Origin: Scatomorpha stercorigallinarum
GTDB lineage: Bacteria; Bacillota; Clostridia; Oscillospirales; Oscillospiraceae
Length of the DNA stretch: 64,000 nt
Reading direction: 5' to 3'
Assembly: GCA_944387865.1 (NCBI GenBank)
Contig: CALXGN010000009.1
Coordinates: 1-64,000 of the forward strand
Below, in pieces: positions 18,502 to 28,807 of this stretch; the first letter of the stretch is position 1; each line of letters begins with the position of its first letter. The position numbers and the translations under genes were made by a program. Below the pieces are notes generated by a model. The model did no database searches. It saw nothing but the letters and a program-made list of their open reading frames with translations, and had not been told where the DNA came from.

Positions 18502-19488
18502 ATGGACAGCAGCATACCGACAATGATGCGCGACGCCGCCATCAGCTTCCCCATGCTGGGCGACTGGTCGGTAAATTTCCCCGCAAGCTTTGAGATATTC
18601 GGCTTCCGCATCTACTTCTACGGCGTGGTGATGGCCGTGGCCTTCATCGCCGCCGTGCTCTACGCCGCCCACAAGTCGCCGAAGATGGGCATCAAGGGCG
18701 ACGATATATACAGCCTCGTGCTGTGGGTACTGCCCATGGCAATAATCGGCTGCAGGCTGTACTACGTCGCCAGCGAGTGGGACAGGTATAAGGACAACCT
18801 CATTGAGATCCTCTATATCCGGGACGGCGGCATAGCCATGTACGGCGGCATAATCGCCGGCGTGATAACCGTCTATATCTGGAGCCGCGCGAAGAAGATA
18901 CCCGTCGGCGCCACGCTGGACGTGGCCGGCTCGGCGCTGATACTGGGCCAGGTCATCGGCCGCTGGGCCAATTTCGTCAACCGCGAGGCATTCGGCTACC
19001 AGACCGACATCTTCTGCCGCATGGGCCTCACCCGCCCGGGGGAGGAGACGGTGTACGTGCACCCGACCTTCCTCTACGAGAGCCTCTGGAACCTCATAGG
19101 CTTCCTCATCATCAACTTCTTCTGGCTGAAAAAGGACCGGAGGAAGTACGACGGGCAGGTTTTCATCTTCTACGCCATGTGGTACGGCGCGGGCCGCTCG
19201 TGGATAGAGGGCCTGCGCACCGACAGCCTCTACATACCGGGCACGGAGCTGCGCATCTCGCAGGTGGTGGCCGCGGTATCGATGATCGCCGGCTTCATCA
19301 TCCTGCTCTATAACTCCGCGCGCCGCCACCGCGAGCCATATGTGCTGCGCGCCGCCGCAGCGGAGGCCGCCGCGAGCGCGGAGGCCGCGGCGGAGGAGTC
19401 ACCCGCCGCCAACGAAGACGGCTCCGCCCCTGCGGGCGATAACATAAACCAGACCGACACTGTACAGGAGGAAAATAACGATGCCTGA
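18502..19488 (+). CDS. lgt: Prolipoprotein diacylglyceryl transferase
   Basis: Transfers diacylglycerol from phosphatidylglycerol to the lipobox cysteine of prelipoproteins, the first step of lipoprotein maturation. The 328-residue inner-membrane protein has seven predicted membrane segments, the IRIYFYGVVMA-like first helix (FGFRIYFYGVVMA), the signature GRWANFVNREAFG near residue 155 and HPTFLYESLWN. The last 50 residues are an Ala/Glu-rich cytoplasmic tail, longer than usual. At least two substrates with lipoboxes are encoded nearby (38.9 and 45.5 kb). Start at ATG 18502 after AAAGGATGACC. Confidence 0.95.
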   Translation: MDSSIPTMMRDAAISFPMLGDWSVNFPASFEIFGFRIYFYGVVMAVAFIAAVLYAAHKSPKMGIKGDDIYSLVLWVLPMAIIGCRLYYVASEWDRYKDNLIEILYIRDGGIAMYGGIIAGVITVYIWSRAKKIPVGATLDVAGSALILGQVIGRWANFVNREAFGYQTDIFCRMGLTRPGEETVYVHPTFLYESLWNLIGFLIINFFWLKKDRRKYDGQVFIFYAMWYGAGRSWIEGLRTDSLYIPGTELRISQVVAAVSMIAGFIILLYNSARRHREPYVLRAAAAEAAASAEAAAEESPAANEDGSAPAGDNINQTDTVQEENNDA

Positions 19489-19984
19489 TTACAACGAGAT
19501 CATCCGTTCCCTGAAAGCCGCCGCCAGCGGCGTGGCCGACATGGCCAAGGACCTGGCCGCCACCGCCGGCGACCGCGCCAAGGACATCGCCGGGGACGCC
19601 GGCGAGAAGGCCAAGGCCGTGGCCCGCATCGCCAGGCTGAAGCTGGACATCGCCGCCGAGAAGGCCAACGCCAAGGACGCCTACGCCGAGGTGGGCCGCC
19701 TGTTCTTCGACGCCACGGACAAAAAGAACGTCCCCGAGCCCTACATCCGCGCCTTTGACAGCGTGATGCTGGCCAACGCCGCCGTCGAGCGGCTGGAGGC
19801 CGAGCTCGAGGAGCTGCGCGCCGTGGTGAACGAGTCCGGCGAGCCGGTGGACGTCTCCTTCGAGTGCGTGGTGGACGAGGCCGAGCGCGCCGGCGCCGGC
19901 GACGAGGACGAGGACGCCGGCGAGGGCATCACGGTGGAGATCACCGTGGAGAAGGAGCCCGGCGAGGACGCCCCCCAGGAGTAA
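19481..19984 (+). CDS. Ala/Lys-rich coiled-coil protein of unknown function
   Basis: A 167-residue acidic protein whose stop lies just before a strong terminator. Residues 1-60 are an amphipathic helix full of AKD/GDRAKDIAGDAGEKAK repeats, reminiscent of LEA or apolipoprotein-type helices; a second helical segment (about 85-115) precedes an Asp/Glu-rich disordered tail. No enzyme motif, signal peptide or membrane span is seen. Its ATG overlaps the lgt stop by eight bases (an ATGCCTGA overlap), so translation is coupled to lgt. Function is not recognisable. Confidence 0.75.
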   Translation: MPDYNEIIRSLKAAASGVADMAKDLAATAGDRAKDIAGDAGEKAKAVARIARLKLDIAAEKANAKDAYAEVGRLFFDATDKKNVPEPYIRAFDSVMLANAAVERLEAELEELRAVVNESGEPVDVSFECVVDEAERAGAGDEDEDAGEGITVEITVEKEPGEDAPQE

Positions 19985-19990
19985 CAAACA

Positions 19991-20026
19991 AAAACCCCCG
20001 TATGGCAAAAGCCATACGGGGGTTTT
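19991..20026. terminator. Bidirectional terminator between the lgt operon and nrdR
   Basis: A 16-base perfect stem (19991-20006 / 20011-20026) with an AAAA loop; the flanks are A-rich on the left and T-rich on the right, so it works for both converging transcripts. Confidence 0.92.
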
Positions 20027-20050
20027 CCTGTCTTTGAGAGGGGAACGCCC

Positions 20051-20527
20051 TCAGTTGGGGCGCTGGCCGGACTCCTTCTGCTTGAGCAGCTTGGTGAGCT
20101 CCTCCATGAAGGTGTTGATGTCCTTGAACGAGCGGTAGACGGAGGCGAAGCGCACATAGGCCACTTCGTCCACATCCTTCAGCCGGTCCATCACCATCTC
20201 GCCGATCTCCGTCGTGCTCACCTCGCGCTCCAGCGCGCCCTGCAGCTCCTGCTCGATGTCGTCGCCGATCTGCTCCAGCGCGGAGAGCGGCACCGGCCGC
20301 TTTTCACAGGCCCGCACCATGCCGTTGATGAGCTTCACCTTGTCGAAGGTCTGGCGCGATCCGTCCCGCTTTATCACCACGAGCGGCAGGCGCTCGATTA
20401 TCTCGTACGTCGTGAAGCGCTTGCCGCAGGAGAGGCACTCGCGGCGGCGGCGGATGGTCGCCCCCTCCTCGGCGGGGCGGGAGTCGATGACCTTGCTCTC
20501 GGTGTAGGCGCAGAACGGGCACTTCAT
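20051..20527 (-). CDS. nrdR: Transcriptional repressor NrdR
   Basis: Represses ribonucleotide reductase genes in response to dATP/ATP levels. The 158-residue protein has a zinc ribbon (CPFC at 3-6, CLSCGKRF at 31-38) and an ATP-cone domain beginning around VVIKRDGSRQTFDKVKL. Length is exactly typical. The target nrd genes are outside the window. Its 140-base upstream region contains a plausible promoter at 20614-20642. Confidence 0.97.
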   Translation of the reverse strand: MKCPFCAYTESKVIDSRPAEEGATIRRRRECLSCGKRFTTYEIIERLPLVVIKRDGSRQTFDKVKLINGMVRACEKRPVPLSALEQIGDDIEQELQGALEREVSTTEIGEMVMDRLKDVDEVAYVRFASVYRSFKDINTFMEELTKLLKQKESGQRPN

Positions 20528-20613
20528 TATGTATACCTCCGTTTTCTCTTGAGGCGGCGCTGCCAGGCGGCTTTTTGCCGGGGCGGCGCCGCGTGTTTTC
20601 AGGTGTTATGTCA

Positions 20614-20642
20614 AGTATAACATAAGCCTGCGCCGCCGCCAA
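20614..20642 (-). promoter_or_regulatory. Candidate nrdR promoter
   Basis: On the minus strand, TTGGCG (20637-20642), 17 bases, TATACT (20614-20619). The -10 box lies within an inverted repeat TTATGT/ACATAA that could be an operator. It lies about 90 bases before the start codon. Confidence 0.55.
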
Positions 20643-20669
20643 GAGAAAAGTTGAGATAATTTTCCGCCC

Positions 20670-22004
20670 TCAGCGCCGGTTGGAGCGGCGCCAGATGCGC
20701 TGCTCCTCCGCCGCGCGGATGAGCTCCTCGCGGAAATCCGGGTGCGCCAGGCCGATGAGCCCCTCGGCGCGCTCCCAGGTGGAGCGCCCGGCGAGGTTGA
20801 CGACGCCGTTCTCCGTGGCGATGTAGTAGGCCTGCGCGCGGGGGGAGGTGATGATCTCGCCGTTGAAGTGGGGCACGATGTTGCTGCGGCGCACGCCGTC
20901 CTTGCCCACGCGGGAGGAGGCCACGCAGATGAAGGCCTTGCCGCCGCGGCTCATGGCCGCGCCCGTGAGGAAGTCCACCTGGCCGCCGGTGCCGGATATC
21001 TGCCTCAGCCCGGCGCTCTCGGAGCTCACCTGGCCGTAGAGGTCAACGGACACGCAGCTGTTGAGGCTGATGAAGTTGTCCATCTGGGAGATGACGGCGG
21101 GGTCGTTGACATAGGCGATGGGCAGGGCGATGACGCCGGGGTTCTCGTCCAGCCAGTCGTACAGCGCCTGGCTGCCGGTGGCGAGGCCCAGCACGCCCTT
21201 GCCGCGGAAGATGTTCTTGCGCTTGTTCGTGAGCTTGCCGGCCTTGTAGAGGTCGAGGAAGCCGTCCGTGCACAGCTCGGTGTGCATGCCAAGGTCCTTG
21301 AGGTCGCTCTGGGCGATGATGGAGCCGAGCGCATCCGGCGTGCCGCCGATGCCCAGCTGCAAGGTGGCCCCGTCCACGATGTAGGGTATCACATGGTTGG
21401 CGATGGCGATGTCCTCCGCCGAAGGGGCGCGGGAGGGCACCTGCGGGGTGGGGCGGTCGCCGCCCTCCACGACCATGGTAACGTCGGAGATATGTATGCT
21501 CTCGTTCCACGCTCCGTAGACCTTGGGCAGATGGCTGTTGACCTCGATGACGATGGCCCGGCAGTGGCCGACGATATCCAGCGTGGTGCCGGCGGAGACG
21601 GAGAAGTTGAAGTAGCCGTGCTTGTCCATGGGCGTGGCCTGCACGAAGGCCACGTCGCTGGGGATGTTCTCGCGGTAATACCAGGCGAGGTTGCGGAATA
21701 TCATGGGGGAGAAGAAGCCCTGGCCACGGTCCAGCAGCTTGCGCTCATAGGCCGAGCAGTGCCAGGAGTTGTAGGTGAAGTGCTCGCCGGTGGGGTCGCA
21801 CTCCACGGCCTTCAGCGGGCCATACATGATCTGGCCGCGGATCTTGACGTCGTGCAGCTCGTCGCGGCGCGCGGCCAGGGCCTCGTCGCAGAGGGCGGCG
21901 AAGGTGGTGCCGTTGCCGTACTCCACCCAGTCGCCGTCGCGCACGAGGGCGGCGGCCTGCGCGGGCGTGCCGAGCTTGCTCTTGTATTCGGTCATGAAGT
22001 CCAT
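20670..22004 (-). CDS. Butyryl-CoA:acetate / 4-hydroxybutyrate-type CoA-transferase
   Basis: A 444-residue class I CoA-transferase of the Cat/AbfT family. The start MDFMTEYKSKLGTPAQAA, the central block GIGGTPDALGSIIAQSDLKD and the ending WERAEGLIGLAHPDFREEL match the butyryl-CoA:acetate CoA-transferases (But) of gut butyrate producers better than 4-hydroxybutyrate enzymes. Such an enzyme would release butyrate while forming acetyl-CoA. It is unlinked to thl-crt-bcd genes in this window, so the substrate is inferred from similarity. GGAGG seven bases before the ATG and the promoter at 22040-22068 support a single-gene unit. Confidence 0.8.
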   Translation of the reverse strand: MDFMTEYKSKLGTPAQAAALVRDGDWVEYGNGTTFAALCDEALAARRDELHDVKIRGQIMYGPLKAVECDPTGEHFTYNSWHCSAYERKLLDRGQGFFSPMIFRNLAWYYRENIPSDVAFVQATPMDKHGYFNFSVSAGTTLDIVGHCRAIVIEVNSHLPKVYGAWNESIHISDVTMVVEGGDRPTPQVPSRAPSAEDIAIANHVIPYIVDGATLQLGIGGTPDALGSIIAQSDLKDLGMHTELCTDGFLDLYKAGKLTNKRKNIFRGKGVLGLATGSQALYDWLDENPGVIALPIAYVNDPAVISQMDNFISLNSCVSVDLYGQVSSESAGLRQISGTGGQVDFLTGAAMSRGGKAFICVASSRVGKDGVRRSNIVPHFNGEIITSPRAQAYYIATENGVVNLAGRSTWERAEGLIGLAHPDFREELIRAAEEQRIWRRSNRR

Positions 22005-22039
22005 CGTTCATCCTCCGTAGTGTTTTTATTCGACACTTC

Positions 22040-22068
22040 ATTATCGCATACGCGGCCGGCAAATACAA
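22040..22068 (-). promoter_or_regulatory. Candidate promoter of the CoA-transferase gene
   Basis: On the minus strand, TTGTAT (22063-22068), 17 bases, GATAAT (22040-22045), about 36 bases before the start codon. Confidence 0.55.
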
Positions 22069-22169
22069 GGGCGGCGGCGGAAAAAGCCGCGGCAGGGAGG
22101 GGTTACCGACATTATTGACAGCGTTTGCAACGTTCTTTTGTCGAATATGCGCGAAGCGTGCCGGGGCGC

Positions 22170-22198
22170 TTGCGCTCCCCGGGCGCGCGTGCTATACT
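22170..22198 (+). promoter_or_regulatory. Promoter of the CBS-domain gene
   Basis: TTGCGC (22170-22175), 17 bases, TATACT (22193-22198), with TG at the extended -10 position. Transcription would begin near 22205. Confidence 0.6.
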
Positions 22199-22207
22199 GT
22201 AGTTACC

Positions 22208-22273
22208 ATGGATAGACAGGAGGTCCTCAGGCATGACCGCCGGGAGAGGGCTCCCGCGGCGGCCGCGAATTGA
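22208..22273 (+). other. Possible 21-codon leader ORF coupled to the CBS-domain gene
   Basis: An ATG at 22208, a few bases after the predicted transcription start, opens a 21-codon frame (MDRQEVLRHDRRERAPAAAA then N). Its TGA (22271-22273) shares a base with the ATG of the CBS gene (TGATG). A second overlapping frame (22233-22325) has a better AGGAGG site (22218-22223). Either could be a translated leader; neither resembles a known peptide. Confidence 0.3.
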
Positions 22274-22710
22274 TGAATATTGCCAAGATCATGATACCCA
22301 AAGTGCTCACCGCCTTCCTGCATGAGGAGAGCTCTGTCCGCCGGGGCATGGAGCTCATGCGCCGCCAGGGCTACACGGCCATCCCCGTGCTGGACGCCGG
22401 GGGGAAATATGTGGGCACGGTTAACGAGGGCGACTTTCTGCGCCTGCTCGTCTCCGTCGGCTCCACGGACCCCAGGGACTATGAGCTCAAGCAGATCAAA
22501 GACATCGTGCGGCACGATTTCTGCCCCCCGCTCGGCATCGACGCCGACGAGGCGGACGTCATCACCGCCATCATGAGCCAGAACTTCGTCCCCATCGTGG
22601 ACGTGCGCGGCATCCTCTGCGGCATCCTCACCCGCCGCGCCGTCATCGCCTACCTGGCCGAAAAGGCCGGCGTGGAGACGGAGAGGGAAGAAAAAAGCGT
22701 CTCCTTCTGA
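22273..22710 (+). CDS. Tandem CBS-domain protein
   Basis: A 145-residue protein made of two CBS domains: the first with HEESSVRRGMELMRRQGYTA and IPVLDAGGKYVGTVNEGD, the second with FVPIVDVRGILCGILTRR. Such stand-alone Bateman modules bind adenine nucleotides (AMP, ATP, c-di-AMP, NAD) and act as sensors, but the ligand cannot be read from sequence. The ATG at 22273 has no strong ribosome binding site of its own, and a short upstream ORF ends on it, suggesting coupled translation. It is followed by a 34-base palindrome and a long repeat block. Confidence 0.8.
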   Translation: MNIAKIMIPKVLTAFLHEESSVRRGMELMRRQGYTAIPVLDAGGKYVGTVNEGDFLRLLVSVGSTDPRDYELKQIKDIVRHDFCPPLGIDADEADVITAIMSQNFVPIVDVRGILCGILTRRAVIAYLAEKAGVETEREEKSVSF

Positions 22711-22721
22711 AAAAGACGACC

Positions 22722-22755
22722 AAGATCCGGCGGAGCCGCGGCTCCGCCGGATCTT
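22722..22755. terminator. 34-base perfect palindrome after the CBS gene
   Basis: A complete inverted repeat centred on CCGCGG with AAGATCCGG/CCGGATCTT outer arms. It ends in TTT, so it can act as a terminator for the CBS gene, although the T-tract is short. It also marks the left border of the repeat block. Confidence 0.6.
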
Positions 22756-23400
22756 TCGCGCCGACGCCAAACTGCGTTTGGATGCAGATGCGCTGCGCGC
22801 CGCGCTGACGAGAGGCCCCCGCAAGGGGGGGCAGTGCCACCCCATTTCTTTGGTCTTGCCCAAAGAAACGGGTGTGGCGCCCCAAAGAAAAACGCCCAGG
22901 CTGCGCCTGGAGGCAGATGCGCTGCGCGCCGCGCTGACGAGAGGCCCCCGCAAGGGGGGGCAGTGCCACCCCATTTCTTTGGTCTTGCCCAAAGAAACGG
23001 GTGTGGCGCCCCAAAGAAAAACGCCCAGGCTGCGCCTGGAGGCAGATGCGCTGCGCGCCTCACTAACGGAGGCTATCCGTTGGTGAGGCGCGCTTCTTTG
23101 CATCCAAGCGCAGCTTGGCCGACCGTGCACTGCTTCGCTTCGCTCGCGGCACTACCTTGCAAATTATCGACCCGTCAGCGGCGCGAGCGAAGCGAAGCCA
23201 ACCGCGGCCGCCAGGCTGCGCCTGGAGGCATCTGCCTGCGGCCCGTTCTACTGAAAGGCTTCCGACAGTGAGGCGCACAGCGCAAATACCTGCGGCCGTT
23301 GGCCGCCGGTTTTCTCTTTGGAGTCTGAGGGGTTTCTTTTTGACAAGACAAAAAGAAACCTCTCAGGAAAATCGTGGGTTGATTTGGTTAAGTAAGTCGA
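22756..23400 (+). repeat. Composite structured intergenic repeat, copy 1 (modules A-A-B-C)
   Basis: No protein gene is supported in this 645-base stretch between converging genes. It consists of module A twice (22784-22912 and 22913-23041), a large hairpin (about 23055-23093), module B (23104-23225) whose 17-base arms GCTTCGCTTCGCTCGCG (23132-23148) and its complement (23182-23198) enclose a variable loop, and module C (about 23308-23368). Module C contains CTGAGGGGTTTCTTTTTG (23325-23342) paired with 23349-23366. The same modules occur inverted at 28808-29354. Open frames here have no start signals and differ between the two copies, so they are judged non-coding. Confidence 0.88.
22784..23041 (+). 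repeat. Two tandem copies of a 129-base unit (module A)
   Basis: Units at 22784-22912 and 22913-23041 are nearly identical, and a third begins at 23042 but breaks off after about 19 bases. Each unit holds a GC hairpin, a long hairpin built around TTTCTTTGG / CCAAAGAAA, and ends with the small stem CCAGGC-TGC-GCCTGG. There are no spacers, so this is not a CRISPR array. Confidence 0.92.
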
Positions 23401-24192
23401 TTATATTACCGACTTAGAGGGGCGCGGGCCGCAGGCAACTGCATCCAAGCGCAGCTTGGCGGCGCGGATGGCGTTTGCGCCCAGGGGGAAGCCTGTGTAG
23501 GGCAGGGCGTGCAGCAGCGCGGCGTATATCTCCTCCGCCGTGCAGCCGCACTTCAGGCAGCCGCGGACGTGCGCGCCCAGCTGGGCCTCCGAGCCCAGGG
23601 CCTCGAGCACAACAAGAGCGAGCAGCTCGCGCGTTTTTGTGTCCAGCACGCCGCGGGTGTAAAAGTCGCCGAAGAGCCAGCCGGTGAGCACGTCGGGCAG
23701 CTCGCAGTCAAACGGCTCGGGCAGGGAGGCGAATTCGTCGCGTATCTCCGTGCCGTAAATGCCCTCCTGTATCGCCCGCCCGGCGGCGAGGCGCTCGCTC
23801 TCCGGCACGCGCTCCGCGCCCTCCAGCGGCAGGGCGATGCCCTTGGCGGCGAACACCTCGTTCACGGCGCCGATGGCGTTGAGCGTCTTTGGGCAGCCGA
23901 TGAAGGGCATGCAGCCGTAAACGGCCTCGCGCAGCTCCAGCGGCGTGACGCCGGTGTTGAGCGCGGCGGCGGCGTGGCTCTTCAGCTGCGGCAGGCACTG
24001 ATAGGCGGAGAGCACCACGCAGGTGATGAGCTCGCGCATTTTGTCGTCCAGCGGGCCCGTGTAGCTGATCTCGCCAAAGATGAGCCGCTGCAGTATCTGC
24101 ATCAGCTCCGGGTCCGGGCCCTCGCCGGCGTTCGGCTTCGCGCCGCCGAAGAGCTGGGGGAATTTCTTTTCACAGGCCTCTATCCTGTCCAA
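23401..24192 (-). CDS. Double carboxymuconolactone decarboxylase-domain protein
   Basis: A 263-residue protein with two CMD/AhpD-like helical domains (about 35-115 and 165-245). The first carries RELITCVVLSAYQCLPQLKS with a single cysteine; the second has the thiol pattern HVRGCLKCGCTAEEI, suggestive of redox-active cysteines. Enzymes of this fold range from decarboxylases to peroxiredoxin-type reductases, and a redox role fits the flavodoxin gene immediately upstream. No ATG is available: a TTG at 24192 lies seven bases after GAGGT and is preferred over the GTG at 24201. The last 17 or so residues (from KLRLDAVACG) are encoded by repeat-derived DNA. Confidence 0.8.
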   Translation of the reverse strand: MDRIEACEKKFPQLFGGAKPNAGEGPDPELMQILQRLIFGEISYTGPLDDKMRELITCVVLSAYQCLPQLKSHAAAALNTGVTPLELREAVYGCMPFIGCPKTLNAIGAVNEVFAAKGIALPLEGAERVPESERLAAGRAIQEGIYGTEIRDEFASLPEPFDCELPDVLTGWLFGDFYTRGVLDTKTRELLALVVLEALGSEAQLGAHVRGCLKCGCTAEEIYAALLHALPYTGFPLGANAIRAAKLRLDAVACGPRPSKSVI

Positions 24193-24202
24193 TCTTACCA
24201 CC

Positions 24203-24667
24203 TCACAGCAGATCTATCCCGGCCAGCCAGGCGCGCACGGCCTCTTCGTCCGCGCGCCGGCACTGATAGCCCGGCAGCAGCCGCGCGCCGGGACAGAGCG
24301 CGGCCAGCTGCGCTTCGATGCGCCCGAAGCCCCCGCCGCCGTTCGTGCAGAAGGGCGCGAGCAGCTTGCCCTCCAGCGGCAGGCGCGCGAGCGCGGAGGA
24401 GACCGGCGGGGCCATCAGCCCGCACCAGTTGGGCGTCCCGGCCAGCACGGCGTCAAAGCCGGAGACGTCCGGCAGCCGCCCCGCGAGCCCGATGGCCGCG
24501 CCGGCGGCGAGCTCGGCCTTCGCGCGCTCCACTGTGGCGCGGTAGTCGTCGCTGTAGGGCTCGGCGGGCTGCACGCGGCAGAGCTCTCCGCCCGTCAGCC
24601 GGGCGATGAGCTGCGCGAGGGCCTCCGTGGCCCCGGAGCGGGAATAATAGATGATAAGGGCCTTCAT
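24203..24667 (-). CDS. Flavodoxin-fold protein
   Basis: A 154-residue flavodoxin. The FMN phosphate loop is visible as YYSRSGATEALA (residues 7-18), the second flavin loop as GTPNWCGLMAPPV and the third as CTNGGGGFGRI. It would carry electrons or act as an FMN-dependent reductase in the cytosol. It is transcribed from its own promoter (24702-24730) together with the CMD-domain gene, whose start almost overlaps this stop, so the two probably work in one redox function. Confidence 0.85.
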   Translation of the reverse strand: MKALIIYYSRSGATEALAQLIARLTGGELCRVQPAEPYSDDYRATVERAKAELAAGAAIGLAGRLPDVSGFDAVLAGTPNWCGLMAPPVSSALARLPLEGKLLAPFCTNGGGGFGRIEAQLAALCPGARLLPGYQCRRADEEAVRAWLAGIDLL

Positions 24668-24701
24668 ATGTTCCTCCTTCCCGCCGCGGCGGGACAGTCA
24701 T

Positions 24702-24730
24702 ATTCTATCCCCGGCCCGCCGGGGCGTCAA
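24702..24730 (-). promoter_or_regulatory. Promoter of the flavodoxin-CMD operon
   Basis: On the minus strand, TTGACG (24725-24730), 17 bases, TAGAAT (24702-24707). The spacer is itself an inverted repeat (CCCCGGC/GCCGGGG), which could serve as an operator. Confidence 0.75.
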
Positions 24731-24734
24731 ATGC

Positions 24735-25631
24735 TCATATTTCATGTGTTTCCATGCCCAGCGAGCATCGGGCGTATTCGATGAAGCTCACCGCTGCGCG
24801 GCTGAGCGGCACGCCGCGCTTCCAGGCGAGGATGGAGCTGGAGCAGAGCGCGGGCGAGAGCGGGCGCATAACGAGCTTGCTCGCGTCGAGGAAGGGCAGC
24901 GAACCGGCTATGACGACAAGAATGCCGAAGCCCTTCTGCGCGAGGATAGCGGCGTTCGTGCTTATGTTTGAGGTGTAACGGATCCTGAGGGAGGGGTAGA
25001 GCTCGCCGAACCAGCTCGCAAGCTCGTTTTTTACCGCCTCGCGCAGAGGCATGATGAGCTCGCGCCTGGCGAGGTCGGCGGCGGTGACGCTCTCCTGCGC
25101 GGCGAGGGGGTCGTCCGGGCGCATGACGGCCATCCAGCTTTCCCGCACTCCGAGGCGGATGAATTCATAGCTGTCCATGCTCACCGGCTCGAGCAGCAGC
25201 CCAACGTCGGTGAGCCCGCGGTCCATTCGGTCGCGTATCACGTCCGCCGCGGACGTGAATACCTCGAAGGTCACGCCGGGGTTCAGCCTTGAAAAACTGT
25301 CCATCAGGTCGGCAAGCACGGCGACAGAGTCGAGTACACCGCAGCCGAGGGATATTTCGCCCTCCATCAGCTCGGACTGCGCGGCCAGCTCCCGCTCCGT
25401 CTTGTCGGCGAGGGATATGAGCTCCTGCGCCCGGCGGCGGAGGAGCACGCCCTCGTTTGTCAGCGTTATGTGCCGCGCCCCGCGCTCGAAAAGGCGCGCG
25501 CCCAGCTCCTCCTCCAGCTGCGAGAGCTGGCGGCTGAGCGTGGGCTGGGTCATGTGCAGGGCCTCGGCGGCCCGGGTTATGTTCTCCTCCTGCGCAACGG
25601 TGAGGAAATAGCGCAGCACCCGCAGTTCCAT
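24735..25631 (-). CDS. LysR-family transcriptional regulator
   Basis: A 298-residue LysR regulator: N-terminal winged helix-turn-helix (MELRVLRYFLTVAQEENITR then AAEALHMTQPTLSRQLSQLE), then a two-lobed effector-binding domain from about residue 90. The start is the ATG at 25631 after GGGGTGA; an in-frame extension to 25661 lacks a signal. It lies directly upstream of the flavodoxin-CMD operon in the same direction, making that operon a likely target. The effector is unknown. An extended -10 (TGCTATCAT, minus strand, hexamer at 25650-25655) sits only about 20 bases before the start. Confidence 0.88.
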   Translation of the reverse strand: MELRVLRYFLTVAQEENITRAAEALHMTQPTLSRQLSQLEEELGARLFERGARHITLTNEGVLLRRRAQELISLADKTERELAAQSELMEGEISLGCGVLDSVAVLADLMDSFSRLNPGVTFEVFTSAADVIRDRMDRGLTDVGLLLEPVSMDSYEFIRLGVRESWMAVMRPDDPLAAQESVTAADLARRELIMPLREAVKNELASWFGELYPSLRIRYTSNISTNAAILAQKGFGILVVIAGSLPFLDASKLVMRPLSPALCSSSILAWKRGVPLSRAAVSFIEYARCSLGMETHEI

Positions 25632-25729
25632 CGGCGTCACCCCGCTGAAATGATAGCACAAACGGCGGCAAAATACCAGCGTGCGCGGGCCAAAAACGCC
25701 GCTCTTTGCCCAAAAGCGCGCTTGCGCTC

Positions 25730-25758
25730 TTGACTTTCGGCGGCGGCGTGATTATTAT
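25730..25758 (+). promoter_or_regulatory. Promoter of alaS-HIT
   Basis: TTGACT (25730-25735), 17 bases, TATTAT (25753-25758), 40 bases before the alaS ATG. The short leader leaves no room for a T-box. Confidence 0.75.
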
Positions 25759-25797
25759 AAGAGAATGCGAAAGCGGACAGATTCGGAGGGATAACAT

Positions 25798-28449
<2,652 letters not shown>

Positions 28450-28462
28450 GGAGGAAACGATA

Positions 28463-28807
28463 ATGTCCGACTGCCTGTTCTGCAAGATCGCCGCGGGCGA
28501 GATACCGTCCAACAAGGTCTATGAGGACGAGAGCGTCCTCGCCTTCAGGGACATCAACCCGCAGGCCCCGGTGCACATCCTCGTCATACCCAAGGCCCAC
28601 GCGGCGGACTCCGCCGCGCAGATCACCGCCGATAACAGCGCCGCCGTGGCGCGCTGCTTCGAGGTGATCGCCAAGGTCGCCGCCCAGGAGGGGCTGAAGG
28701 ACGGCTTCCGCGTCATAACCAACTCCGGCGCCGCCGCCGGCCAGACCGTGCCGCACCTGCACTTCCACATCCTCGCCGGCGCGGACATGAGCGACAAACT
28801 CGTCTGA
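28463..28807 (+). CDS. HIT-family nucleotide phosphoramidase (HinT-like)
   Basis: A 114-residue histidine-triad protein with the catalytic motif HLHFH in QTVPHLHFHILAG and the upstream AFRDINPQAPVHILVIPK block. Bacterial HinT cleaves adenosine phosphoramidates and lysyl/other aminoacyl-AMP; being co-transcribed with alaS fits that role. GGAGGAAACGATA precedes the ATG. The stop at 28805-28807 is directly followed by the first hairpin of the downstream repeat. Confidence 0.95.
   Translation: MSDCLFCKIAAGEIPSNKVYEDESVLAFRDINPQAPVHILVIPKAHAADSAAQITADNSAAVARCFEVIAKVAAQEGLKDGFRVITNSGAAAGQTVPHLHFHILAGADMSDKLV

Noticed and set aside
22784..23060. Possible CRISPR array
   Set aside because: The repeated unit is 129 bases in direct contact with the next and there are no variable spacers or cas genes.
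22192..23278. Several open frames of 70-312 codons through the repeat block
   Set aside because: They consist of the same peptide repeated with the 129-base unit, lack start signals and change frame between the two repeat copies.
25662..25797. T-box riboswitch before alaS
   Set aside because: The promoter at 25730-25758 leaves only about 35 transcribed bases before the ATG, far too short for a T-box.
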